From the NCBI GenBank assembly GCA_015039365.1, contig WION01000078.1:1-64000 (forward strand): a stretch of DNA of 64,000 nt. The letters run 5' to 3'. Shown piece by piece: positions 21,430 through 30,405 of the stretch (its first letter is position 1; every line of letters begins with the position of its first letter). Position numbers and translations under genes: made by a program. The notes under the pieces were generated by a model that ran no database searches, had not been told where the DNA came from, and saw only the letters and a list, made by a program, of their open reading frames with translations. Source of the stretch: Amanita rubescens. Its lineage: Eukaryota; Basidiomycota; Agaricomycetes; Agaricales; Amanitaceae.

Positions 21430-22578
21430 TTACATATATTTCTTCCAGAAATTATCTAAGTCTATGCTATATTGTTCTTCTACCCATTGATCATAGCTAT
21501 TTATAGCCATGAAATTTCCATAATGACGCTCGAAATCTTCATGAGCATCATAAAATTCCTCCTGGGAATTTGTTATTCTTGTATTCGACGAGTCCGTCAA
21601 AGACTCGTATGACAAAGGTGGAGGCGTGGAAACATTTGATTTACATGATTTAAATGAATCATGTGTGGAATCTGATTCCGGATCAGATTCGGGCTGTATG
21701 ACTAATAGTGGAGATCCTCCCCTGATGTGATCAGGCTTGCTACTATTTTTAAAGTCTTCCCAGCGCAAATGTGTAGGCTGTGGATGCGGCGAGCATCTGC
21801 AGCGGCCTTTGCCTTTGTTTGTTAAGGAGGCATTAACTAAACAATGTTCCGTATGCAAGTTAGAGTCTTGCGTTGACGGAGATGATTGTTTTATAGTATG
21901 ATGCCGTAACGACCATGCTGAACGAATTTCACTAGCAAGTTGCTGGACTCTGATCGGTCCAACTTGTGTGGCAGTGTTTCCTGAACGAACTGCCTTAGGG
22001 CTAGAGTAATTCGTATTAATAGCGGTAACGGATGATGTAGCCGCTGTTTGGTTGATCCATTTTAATGGAACAGCCCTAATGGTCGTAAGTGCTTTATTTA
22101 AATGAGCAGCCGGGGGTTGATGTCCCTGGGCTGCTATGTGTCTATAACGAGTGATGATTTTGTTTATAGATCGATCATGATCTATTTTGTCCAGTGATCC
22201 ATCAAGGATTGCTGGCGAATCATCTTTGTAACGTTCTTGCAAGAACATCCACAGGAGTCTTGCGTTGTAAACGTGTTGATAAAGCTCAAAGATTGTAAAG
22301 GACAATCTGAGCTTAATGGCGTGTAACGCCTTCTCGTTTTGTACAAGCTCATCAGCTTGTATGATGATTGCTGCCTTATTGGTGGCAGTGATCGGCGCAA
22401 TTACTGCTTTAAGGTGAGCAGGGATTGCATTTGGAATAACGGGACACATGAATACCATCAGATTTGAGATCTGAAAGTATGCCGTTATTTGTCGTGCCCA
22501 GGCACGATAATTGTCTCCTTGTAATTCGGTGACAAGGGAACATAAAGCGCTGTCTTCTTCTTTGGTAAAAGAAGACAT
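21430..22578 (-). CDS. Gag-like protein of A2
   Basis: 382 codons from ATG 22578. Residues 15-45 (ELQGDNYRAWARQITAYF) match the start of copia-type UBN2-like gag proteins, followed by a helical region with LLWMFLQERYKDD, as in such gags. There is no CCHC zinc knuckle. The C-terminal third is Ser/Thr/Pro-rich and acidic. It is the only convincing gene of A2. It differs from the B gag (6290) in sequence but belongs to the same broad type. It may form particles of its own or co-assemble with B Gag; both are inference. The intact frame in an element without pol suggests it is still useful to the element. Confidence 0.8.
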   Translation of the reverse strand: MSSFTKEEDSALCSLVTELQGDNYRAWARQITAYFQISNLMVFMCPVIPNAIPAHLKAVIAPITATNKAAIIIQADELVQNEKALHAIKLRLSFTIFELYQHVYNARLLWMFLQERYKDDSPAILDGSLDKIDHDRSINKIITRYRHIAAQGHQPPAAHLNKALTTIRAVPLKWINQTAATSSVTAINTNYSSPKAVRSGNTATQVGPIRVQQLASEIRSAWSLRHHTIKQSSPSTQDSNLHTEHCLVNASLTNKGKGRCRCSPHPQPTHLRWEDFKNSSKPDHIRGGSPLLVIQPESDPESDSTHDSFKSCKSNVSTPPPLSYESLTDSSNTRITNSQEEFYDAHEDFERHYGNFMAINSYDQWVEEQYSIDLDNFWKKYM

Positions 22579-23297
22579 GACAAGAATGTCGATAAAGGTT
22601 TATATTTATATAAAACCTTATGGAAATGTCGGTAAACAAGGTTTGATGGCCTTGTAAGGGAGATGGGTGAGTGAGAAATGTTATTTCTTGCTTCTTGATG
22701 ATAGAACGATTGATTGAGATGGAATCAATTGATCGTTTGATGGATTATTTATAAATTCAATGATTTATATCTATTTAAGGATTTATTAATGAAGGTGTCA
22801 TTACATAAACGACAACGACTTCATAGGCGAGGGTGTCATAACGAATACGACAGCAACCTTGCGTGCAGCGTTATGAGCTACAGCCAAGCATAATAATGCC
22901 TAGCACCAGGATCGATCCGAGGAACATGTACCAGACTTGTGTGCCTGACCTGTTAAACGAGTATGACATGCATAAGGTCCGCGGACTGCAGTGCACCTGC
23001 GGCAACTGCCTGGTCCCAAGAGGTACCAGTTGTCTTTGGAAAATGAAAGGTGTCCGGTCCATAAACCGTCCGTGACCACCTTTATAAGCACTCCCAGTAA
23101 CAATATGAAAGTATACGTGGATGCCTTTTGAGCAGAGCCAACGGCTAATCTAAGGCGCTCTCTAGGAGTGGACGCCTAATAGTCTGCGTGTATGGTCCAC
23201 AATGGGACCCCAGCACGACCTTTATACTTTGTGAAAGTTACTACGGGCCATATGATCTACATACGGTAACTAAAGGCACTAAGGGCCTTATAATGGA

Positions 23298-23452
23298 ATA
23301 TCGTGCATGAATACCCCAGTCACATCACGGAGGGCAAGTATAACTCCGTGGGGGTCAAGGTTGCCATGCCAGCCTTGAGAAACATAGGTGGTACCCTTAT
23401 CCCTGGGTGCAAGGAGATCCCCCTAAAGCCCTAGGGTCCGGGCGCATGTCAT
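23298..23452 (-). other. A2 leader block shared with B1
   Basis: Minus-strand match to B1 4994-5149, including gcgcccggaccctagggc and gatgtgactggggtattc. The remaining leader (22579-23297 and 23453-23591) shows only scattered similarity to B and no gene. Confidence 0.75.
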
Positions 23453-23591
23453 AAGCTCGTATGTCAGGTACAAGAACTCAGTTAAATTGACGGATGCCAC
23501 TCAGGTCTCCGACCCGCACAATACTATACCTGTTCACACATCTTGCATGGTAACATGCCTGGAGACGATGGTGATGCAAGCAATACCATGT

Positions 23592-23605
23592 CGGGGCCCA
23601 TAACC
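23592..23605 (-). promoter_or_regulatory. Primer binding site of A2
   Basis: Minus strand ggttatgggccccg directly after the 5' LTR, identical to the B1 site and complementary to the tRNA-iMet anticodon arm. Confidence 0.8.
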
Positions 23606-24091
23606 TGACGAAGATACGCCCAGCAGCGCAGCGTCTAAGTGTTAAAGTGAATACTTACTTAGAGTGGAGTGTAGAGTGGCGGTGACGACCTCGAACGATA
23701 ACTCACTATCCTATGAATATAGGATGTGGTGGTAAGAGGAGAAGGAAGGTTCTTATTTGTACCTACGTACAGGTAGTCTTATATACTACTAGTATCCTAA
23801 TAAGTACAATGTATAGTAAATAGAGGAAGAGCTGTGCATGACGTATGATATGACGTCTAGCGCAGCTATGACGCGTCTACCGTAGTAATGGGATGACGCA
23901 AGCGACTATAGGATATTCCAGTATCCTATGTATGTATATGTACGTGTGTATATGTATGTGAATACATATATGCATGTATGTACATCTAATCTGTATATCC
24001 TAATCTATAGGATAAGATATGATGTATTATCTTATATGAGATAAGATAAGATATACGTTATCTTATATGATTGGATAAGATAACTTTAACA
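23606..24091 (-). repeat. 5' LTR of A2
   Basis: 486 bp and reads the same as 16243-16728. It is flanked on the right by TSD ctagc. Confidence 0.92.
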
Positions 24092-24096
24092 CTAGC

Positions 24097-24185
24097 TTCA
24101 GGAACAGAGGGGGAACCCAAGTCATTGAAGGAAGCGCTAGGAGGAGAAGACGCGAGTAAATGGCGTGCGGCTGTGCAAGCCGAAC
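24097..24185 (+). pseudogene. Copia relic C: start of reverse transcriptase
   Basis: Continues C in frame after A2 (residues A-S-G-T-E-G-E-P-K-S-L-K-E-A-L). EPKSLKEALGGEDASKW is the typical first block of the copia RT domain. It is cut at 24185 by the end of the B2 3' LTR, and the rest of C lies beyond the window. Confidence 0.88.
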
Positions 24186-24205
24186 TGACGAAGAAGACAG
24201 GTCTA

Positions 24206-24560
24206 TGTTATGATCATGTACTAGTATTACTCTTATGGACTATAGTTTACTTCGTATGACTCACTGTATACCAGTCATATCACACAGCCCCCCCATTATC
24301 ACTTTTACTCACTCTGACTCATATACAATACTACGTATGACTCAGTACCCACATATGACTCATACCTTAGGAGTATATAAACCCCAGTAGCTACGCTGTA
24401 CTTCCCTAGCTTTAGCAATCTACTGCATACTCCGAATAACCCTCAGAGTCTGAACCTCTATTACCTTCCAACCTTTTGCTCACCGCTTAACCTTGGAACC
24501 TAATACGTTCTTCCACTTATACGCTGCCACTACCCAGCCTAAGTGTTGACCGCCGTTAAA
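24206..24560 (+). repeat. 5' LTR of D
   Basis: Starts TGTTATGATC and ends GTTAAA, where the 3' copy ends GTTACA. A TATATAA box at 24374-24380 lies 34 bp before the motif AGCTTTAGCAA (24408-24418), the likely transcript start. Confidence 0.88.
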
Positions 24561-24562
24561 CT

Positions 24563-24573
24563 TTGCTAAAGCT
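24563..24573 (+). promoter_or_regulatory. Self-priming primer site of D
   Basis: TTGCTAAAGCT, 2 bp after the LTR, is the exact reverse complement of AGCTTTAGCAA at 24408-24418 in the LTR. This is the arrangement of Tf1/sushi elements, where the mRNA 5' end folds back to prime reverse transcription. No tRNA-type TGG site is next to the LTR. Confidence 0.7.
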
Positions 24574-24838
24574 CTCTTGAAAGGTTGCCCAGTGGCAATA
24601 GAAGTAGCACCATAGCTTATCAGCAATACGAAGTCAATTCCGTTTGCATTGATACGGAAGTAGTCGAAGAAACAAACCATTGTTTACATAACCACCTATT
24701 CACATTCGAGCACGGGACCCTACGCAGAGAGTCTCTAAGCAGCATAAGAAGAACAGCAGGGCTCACCTATATTGTTGGTAGTGCCTGTCTAGACGACGAA
24801 ATCTTCACAGAGTTACGAAGAAGACAAATCAATTTTAG

Positions 24839-25231
24839 TTATACGAATTTCGCACACTGGAAGCAGTACTTGGGACAGTTCCGAATAGAAGAAGCAATTG
24901 TCCTCGAGAAAGACGCGCAGCGTTTCCAGTCGTTGAACCCATCACCCCGACAGTTACCCCGTCTCTACATTCCTTCCCAGTCTCACGAATCAATCAAGCA
25001 GTATTCACAGGTCGCATCGTACGATCAGGGTCTGAATATCAGTCGTTATCAGAGCCTCCCCGTGATACCCCAGACGGAACGATATACAAATCGATTGAGA
25101 CCGACACAATCACAGTTAAAGAAGAATATCAGACACTTGAAGGAGTTTATTTTTGGCACGTCACTGTAGAGAAGCACATTACCTCCAAGGAGATAATTGT
25201 CCAATACCAAGGAGTCCAAGAAAGTAATTAA
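24839..25231 (+). other. D leader open frame of unclear status
   Basis: A frame without ATG is open from 24839, right after the acceptor-like aattttag, to TAA 25229-25231. Its translation looks protein-like (TPDGTIYKSIETDTITV, EGVYFWHVTVEKHIT). A second open frame overlaps it (24585-25169, no ATG start). Neither resembles a family I know. It ends just where the gag frame becomes usable, so it may be a 5' part of gag displaced by an indel, or a separate leader ORF. Confidence 0.35.
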
Positions 25232-25233
25232 CT

Positions 25234-26385
25234 GTGGCAACTATCAACGTAAAAGCGCCGAATCCAGGAACCGTAGAACGAGAAGCGTGGGATAAATATT
25301 GGGCAGTAGAACACGAAAACCCATTTGTAGAAGACGCATATTCGCTCACAAGTGACGAACTTAAAGAGTGGGAGAAGTACAGACAGAACTACATCGACGA
25401 ACACCTAGCAGAGGAACTATCAAAGATGTCGACATCAGATAAGGATGACTTGCCTAAATTGTACAGGCAAATCACTCATGATCCCGGAGAATATGATGGG
25501 AACAGAGTTAAATTTGAAGAATGGTGGAGCAACATGCAACTCCACATGTTGGGATATGACAAACTCCCAGAGAAAGGAAAGATCGTCGCCATATTAACAC
25601 GATGCGCCGAAGGGGAAGCAGCCTCATGGGCACAAGTGAAGAGAGAAGAAGTTATAAATAACAAATTGACGTCATGGAGTCAATTCAAGAAAGATCTCGA
25701 AGCAAGGTTCTCCGATCCAACCAAGGAACAGAGAGCCCTTAACGAAATACACAACTTTGTGCAAGGAAAGCTCTCAGTACAATCGTATCTCGATAAATTC
25801 GAACAGCTGAAAGTAAGATCCAAGATCTCAGATACAGATGCACTATATTTAGTCAAGAGAGGGTTGACCCCGGCCATCATGAATAAAGTTTATGGGAATG
25901 ATGATGATATTCCCACCGATTATAACGAGCTGTCCAAGAAACTCAGAAAGATCGGCACCAATTTAGACATCGCCCGAGGATATCAGCGATCAGCTCCAGG
26001 AGCAACCAATAGTAATGGATCAAACAATCGAAACCCCAGATCTGATACCAAAACAGGATCAGGTACCACATTTGGCGGATCAGGAAAGCCAATGGAAGTA
26101 GATCGAACAGGACCCCGATGCTATAATTGTGGAAAATTTGGTCACATTGCCAAAGAATGCAAGGGACCCAAACGAGAGAAAGGAGCATGTTTTGAATGCG
26201 GAAAGATGGATCATCGTGTAAACGACTGTCCTGTCAAGAAGAAGAAAGATGCAATCAAGGGAAAGACAAAGAAGGTCGAAGAAGAACCCAAACAGGAAGG
26301 TGAATCGAAGGAAGAGATAGAAGTTGAAGAGCAACCTGAAGGAGAGTATGAAGAAGAAGTGGATTTTACGAACGGGGACGAGTAG
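25234..26385 (+). CDS. Gag of D with two CCHC zinc knuckles
   Basis: The frame is open from 25228 with GTG at 25234 and the first ATG at 25426, so the start is unsure. It has a Ty3/gypsy retrotrans_gag domain ([19 protein letters not shown] through [12 protein letters not shown]), then two zinc knuckles, [14 protein letters not shown] and [14 protein letters not shown], and an acidic tail. It forms the particle and binds RNA. The stop is at 26383-26385. The pol frame lies at -1 and is open from 26352, and GGATTTT at 26361-26367 in the overlap is a plausible slip site. Confidence 0.88.
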   Translation: MATINVKAPNPGTVEREAWDKYWAVEHENPFVEDAYSLTSDELKEWEKYRQNYIDEHLAEELSKMSTSDKDDLPKLYRQITHDPGEYDGNRVKFEEWWSNMQLHMLGYDKLPEKGKIVAILTRCAEGEAASWAQVKREEVINNKLTSWSQFKKDLEARFSDPTKEQRALNEIHNFVQGKLSVQSYLDKFEQLKVRSKISDTDALYLVKRGLTPAIMNKVYGNDDDIPTDYNELSKKLRKIGTNLDIARGYQRSAPGATNSNGSNNRNPRSDTKTGSGTTFGGSGKPMEVDRTGPRCYNCGKFGHIAKECKGPKREKGACFECGKMDHRVNDCPVKKKKDAIKGKTKKVEEEPKQEGESKEEIEVEEQPEGEYEEEVDFTNGDE

Positions 26386-29287
26386 GTGCCATACTCCCCC
26401 AAGACCAGTATTCACGGACAATAAAGAATATTTCATGTACCCCTAAGTTATTGAAATCAAAGATTAACTTATTAAAAAACCGTGAATGCGAGGCACATGT
26501 AACGATATCGCCAAGAACTATGAAGAAAGTTCCACATGTTGTAACAGTCAAAGGATTAATCCACATTGGGAATAGAAAGTGGGGAAAATTCCACCCTGAA
26601 ATCGACAACGGATGCCAAATAACATGCATAAGTCCAAAATTGGTCAGAAAGTTTGGCTTAAAAAGAACGAAACTTAATACACCAATACCAATGTCAAATG
26701 CAGATGGAACGCCAAATCGACAAAAAGAAGCAACGCATGTAGCCAAATTGACAATGAAAATAGACTCCCATAAAGAAAACATGGAAGCTCTAATTTTAGA
26801 TATCGGAGACAATGAGATGCTACTAGGACAAGATTGGTTGTCGGTACACAATCCAACAATCAATTGGCAGACACGAGAAGTAAAGTTTAACAGATGCCCA
26901 AAGAAATGTGGCGCCATCATTAAGAAGATAATAGAACCAGAAAAAGACGAAGATGGGATCTCGAAAGGAATAATGCCCGATTATGTCAAACCATATAAAC
27001 ACATGTTTGACAAAGTAAATTTCGATAAACTACCTATCAGAAGGGAATGGGACCACGAAATCAACCTATTACCGAATGCACCGAAAGAAATCCCTGCGAA
27101 GAACTTCAGGCTGACGCGAGAAGAAGAAAAAGCCGTAGATGAGTTCCTTGATGGAGAATTAAAAGTTGGAAAGATCCGCCCATCCAAGTCCCCATACGCA
27201 GCTGCTTGCTTTTTCATCTTGAAGAAGGATAAATCGAGAAGACTAGTGCAAGACTACCGAGGAATTAACAAATATACGATCAAAGATAAAACCCCCCTAC
27301 CACGAATAGATGATCTAATCGACACACTAGCCGAAGGGAAAATCTTTACAAAAATGGATATTATATGGGGATACAACAATGTGAGAATCAAAGAAGGACA
27401 TGAAGAACGAGCAGCCTTCCTAACCCCAAGAGGGTTGTTTGAACCCCTAGTTATGTATTTTGGGTTGACAAATTCCCCCGGAACGTTCATGAGAATGATG
27501 TCAACAATCTTCCGAGATATGATCCGAGATAAGAAATGTGTTATTTACATGGATGACATTGTCTTCATCGGTAAAACGAAAGAAGAATTGCAACATCATA
27601 CGATAGAAGGATTGAAAATCCTGGAAGAACATGACCTTTATGTGAAAGAAAAGAAATGTTATTGGGAAGTAACGGAGGTACCAATGCTTGGACATATTGT
27701 GGGAAATGGACAAGTACGAATGGAACCGAACAAAATTAAAGTTATCCTCGATTGGAAAGATCCAACATGCAAGAAAGATGTTCAGAAATTCAATGGATTT
27801 TGCAACTTCTACCGAAGATACATAAAAAGATATTCTGATGTTGCAAAACCAATAACTAGATTAATGGGGAATAGACCATTCAAATGGGAAGACGAAGAAC
27901 AAAAAGCCTTTAAACGAATGAAACAGTTAGTAGCATCAGAAGAAGTCATTACCTTGCCAATTGCCGATGGAAAATACCGAGTAGAAGCAGACGCATCTGG
28001 ATACGCAATAGGAGGAACCCTATCCCAATTACAGAATGGAAAATGGAGAACGGTTGCGCTCCTCTCACGATCAATGTCTGATGCCGAATTACGATATGAC
28101 ATATATGACAAAGAATTACTAGCAATAGTATGCGCATTAAAGGAATGGCGACCCTATCTATTAGACGCAGCAGAACCATTTGAAGTATGGTCCGATCACA
28201 AAAATCTCTCCTATTTTAGGAAACCACAGAGATTAAATGGACGACAAGCCAGATGGTATCTAGAACTCCAAGACTACAATTTCGAAATCAAACATATACC
28301 TGGAAAAGCGAATACAAAAGCGGACATTTTGTCTCGTTTACCTTGGTATAAAAACGAAATACCAGAACAGAAAGACGTAACTCTATTAGATAACACCCGC
28401 TTCGCCAAGAAAGTAACTACCCCAATACAATTGTTCATGGAAGAACAATTTTTGAAGGGAGGTGAAACCCTTTCAACCAAACAAATTGAAATAAAAACAT
28501 CATTGGATAAATTAATCAAGACATCTAAACGTAGAGAAACCGAAGTCCTAAAAAGACAAAAAGAAAAACCAAACCTATTTAAAGAACATGATGGACTATT
28601 ATTATACGAAAACAGAATCTATGTTCCAGAAGAAAAGCTTAGAGAAAAAGTTTTTCAAACCTGTCATGACTCTCCAATAGCAGGACACCCCGGAATAACC
28701 AAAACAGAAGATTTAATTAAACGAACCTATTGGTGGCCTTCCCTTTCAAAGGATGTGAAAAAATACGTCAAGGGATGCGATCTATGCCAAAGAAACAAAG
28801 CGTCACGACAACCAAAAGCGACAACCTTACACCCACATGACATTCCAAAAGAACCTTGGGAAAGCATCTCAGTCAATATTGTAGGACCCCTGCCTGAATC
28901 AAAAGGATATAACGCTATCCTGGCAATAATCGACAGGTTCTCAAAAATGATTAGATTAATTCCCACGACAACAGAATTATCCGCCGCCCAACTAGTAGAA
29001 ACATACAAAGATCAAATTTGGAAAATTCATGGAATCCCTAAAAAGATCACAAGCGATAGAGGACCCCAGTTTGCGGCACAACTGATGAAAGATCTTTGCA
29101 GTGCTATAGGAACAAAACAAAACCTATCCACGGCATATCATCCCCAAACTGATGGACAAGTAGAACGATCCCATCAAGAAACTGAAACTTTCTTACGACA
29201 TTATATAAACTATCTCCAAGAAGATTGGGCTGATTGGCTAAGTATAGCCGAATACCAATACAATGATAAAGTTCACTCAGCCACCGG
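26352..29287 (+). pseudogene. D pol part 1: protease, RT, RNase H, integrase
   Basis: The -1 frame relative to gag has no start codon of its own (26451 is TTG), which supports frameshift expression. Order: protease (EIDNGCQITCIS, with DNG instead of DSG/DTG); RT (QDYRGINKYTIKDKTPLPR, KMDIIWGYNNVRI, YMDD); RNase H (VEADASGYAIGGTL); integrase zinc finger (GHPGITKTEDL...CDLCQ); and the integrase core. The first core acid appears mutated, because SVNIVGPLPES has N where gypsy integrases have D. The other two are present (SDRGPQF, DGQVERSHQ). F interrupts at 29287, and the protein resumes at 45970 (S-A-T-G then H-S-P-F-F). Confidence 0.9.
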
Positions 29288-29774
29288 TGTAACGAGCCGG
29301 TTCCGGCTACGTTGGAACCGAACACCGAAGCGCACCGCATTCCGATTCTCGGCATCACATCACGCATCACGGAAGCTTCCGAAGTCAAACCTTCGCGCCA
29401 ACGACCTTCGGCCACATTCCGACAGGGCCATTCCCGCAACTTGAGCGATATTCGAACGCAACGGGGCACCTAGACGCGCACGGACCAACGGACTCGGAGG
29501 AAGGCTCGTCGCAGGTAAGCCTCATGTCCTCGTAGTATATATACGGCATTGTCTGTAGTAGTTGGACATCGAATATACAGCCGGTCTCACTTCCGCTCTC
29601 TTTCTCGTTCCCTTGCGTCCGATTTCCGTTCTCCTTCTCGCTCGGTGACTCGGTCACCGTTCCGTTCCTTCTCCTTCGCTCTCGGCACTCTATCGCACTT
29701 AAGCACATCGGTCAGACCTCCGTAGCCCCTTTGGCCGAACACTGTTCCACGTCGGCCTTCTCTTTATTGTTTCA
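29288..29774 (+). repeat. 5' LTR of F
   Basis: TGTAACGAGCC...TTATTGTTTCA, 487 bp, with a TATATATA box near 29537. The start resembles the LTR of H (62393), so F and H are related families. Confidence 0.92.
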
Positions 29775-29776
29775 AC

Positions 29777-29790
29777 TGGAGCCCACCGCG
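29777..29790 (+). promoter_or_regulatory. Primer binding site of F (tRNA 3'-end type)
   Basis: TGGAGCCCACCGCG lies two bases after the LTR. The leading TGG pairs with a tRNA CCA end. I cannot name the tRNA. This contrasts with the self-priming sites of D, E and G. Confidence 0.6.
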
Positions 29791-30405
29791 AGGGGCTCTT
29801 AGGTCTGTGCCCCAGCCATTCGTCCTCACCGTCCTGCAGCGCAGAAGGCATCGGAAAAGTTTCCATCTCAGTTAGGTCCACGCCGAGCTAGGCCCGCCGA
29901 ACCTCAGCCAGGACCATCCAGCCGACCACACGTTCCTTGGTCTTCTCGGAAGCCGACTACTCCTCAGCCTCCACCCCCTGCTCCTAAACAGCCTCAACCC
30001 GAACCACCGACAGATCCTCCGTCATCCGATCTCTCTACTAGTTCAGCCGACGAAGACTTGCACCTTCCGGGAACATTTCCCCTACCGATCAGAGATCCAA
30101 CACCTGCCGACCTTTCCTCGTTTCTAGACCTATCCGCACTCCTTGCACCGCAGTCTCCTTCACTTCTTGGCACCTCGACTCCGAAATCACTTCAACTGGC
30201 TCATTCACAGCACGTGCCCACTGCTTTTAGTCTATTTCCGAACTTGCCACCGCTCTCGCCCTTGACACCGATACCTGATCCGCTTACCCCTGAGCCAACC
30301 CGTCCTGCCTCACCTCGTCCTGCATCCCGTCCTACCTCGCCTACCCCTACACCGCCTCCGCCTACACCATCTCGTTCTCCCTCACCTCCTCCTACCAAAA
30401 GCAAC

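Larger units (their letters stand above)
16243..24091 (-). mobile_element. Non-autonomous copia-like element A2, gag only
   Basis: Two 486-bp LTRs (16243-16728 and 23606-24091) read as identical and are flanked by TSD ctagc (16238-16242 and 24092-24096). On the minus strand the order is 5' LTR, primer site, leader, gag (22578-21430), about 4.7 kb without coding frames, polypurine tract and 3' LTR. No protease, integrase, RT or RNase H is present. It is still a complete, recent insertion, so its pol functions must have come from elsewhere. LTR ends, primer site, leader block and polypurine tract match family B, which is the likely donor. Confidence 0.9.

Noticed and set aside
26451..26453. TTG 26451 and TTG 40064/59523 as pol start codons
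   Set aside because: The pol frames are open upstream into the gag overlap, and a -1 frameshift explains entry better.
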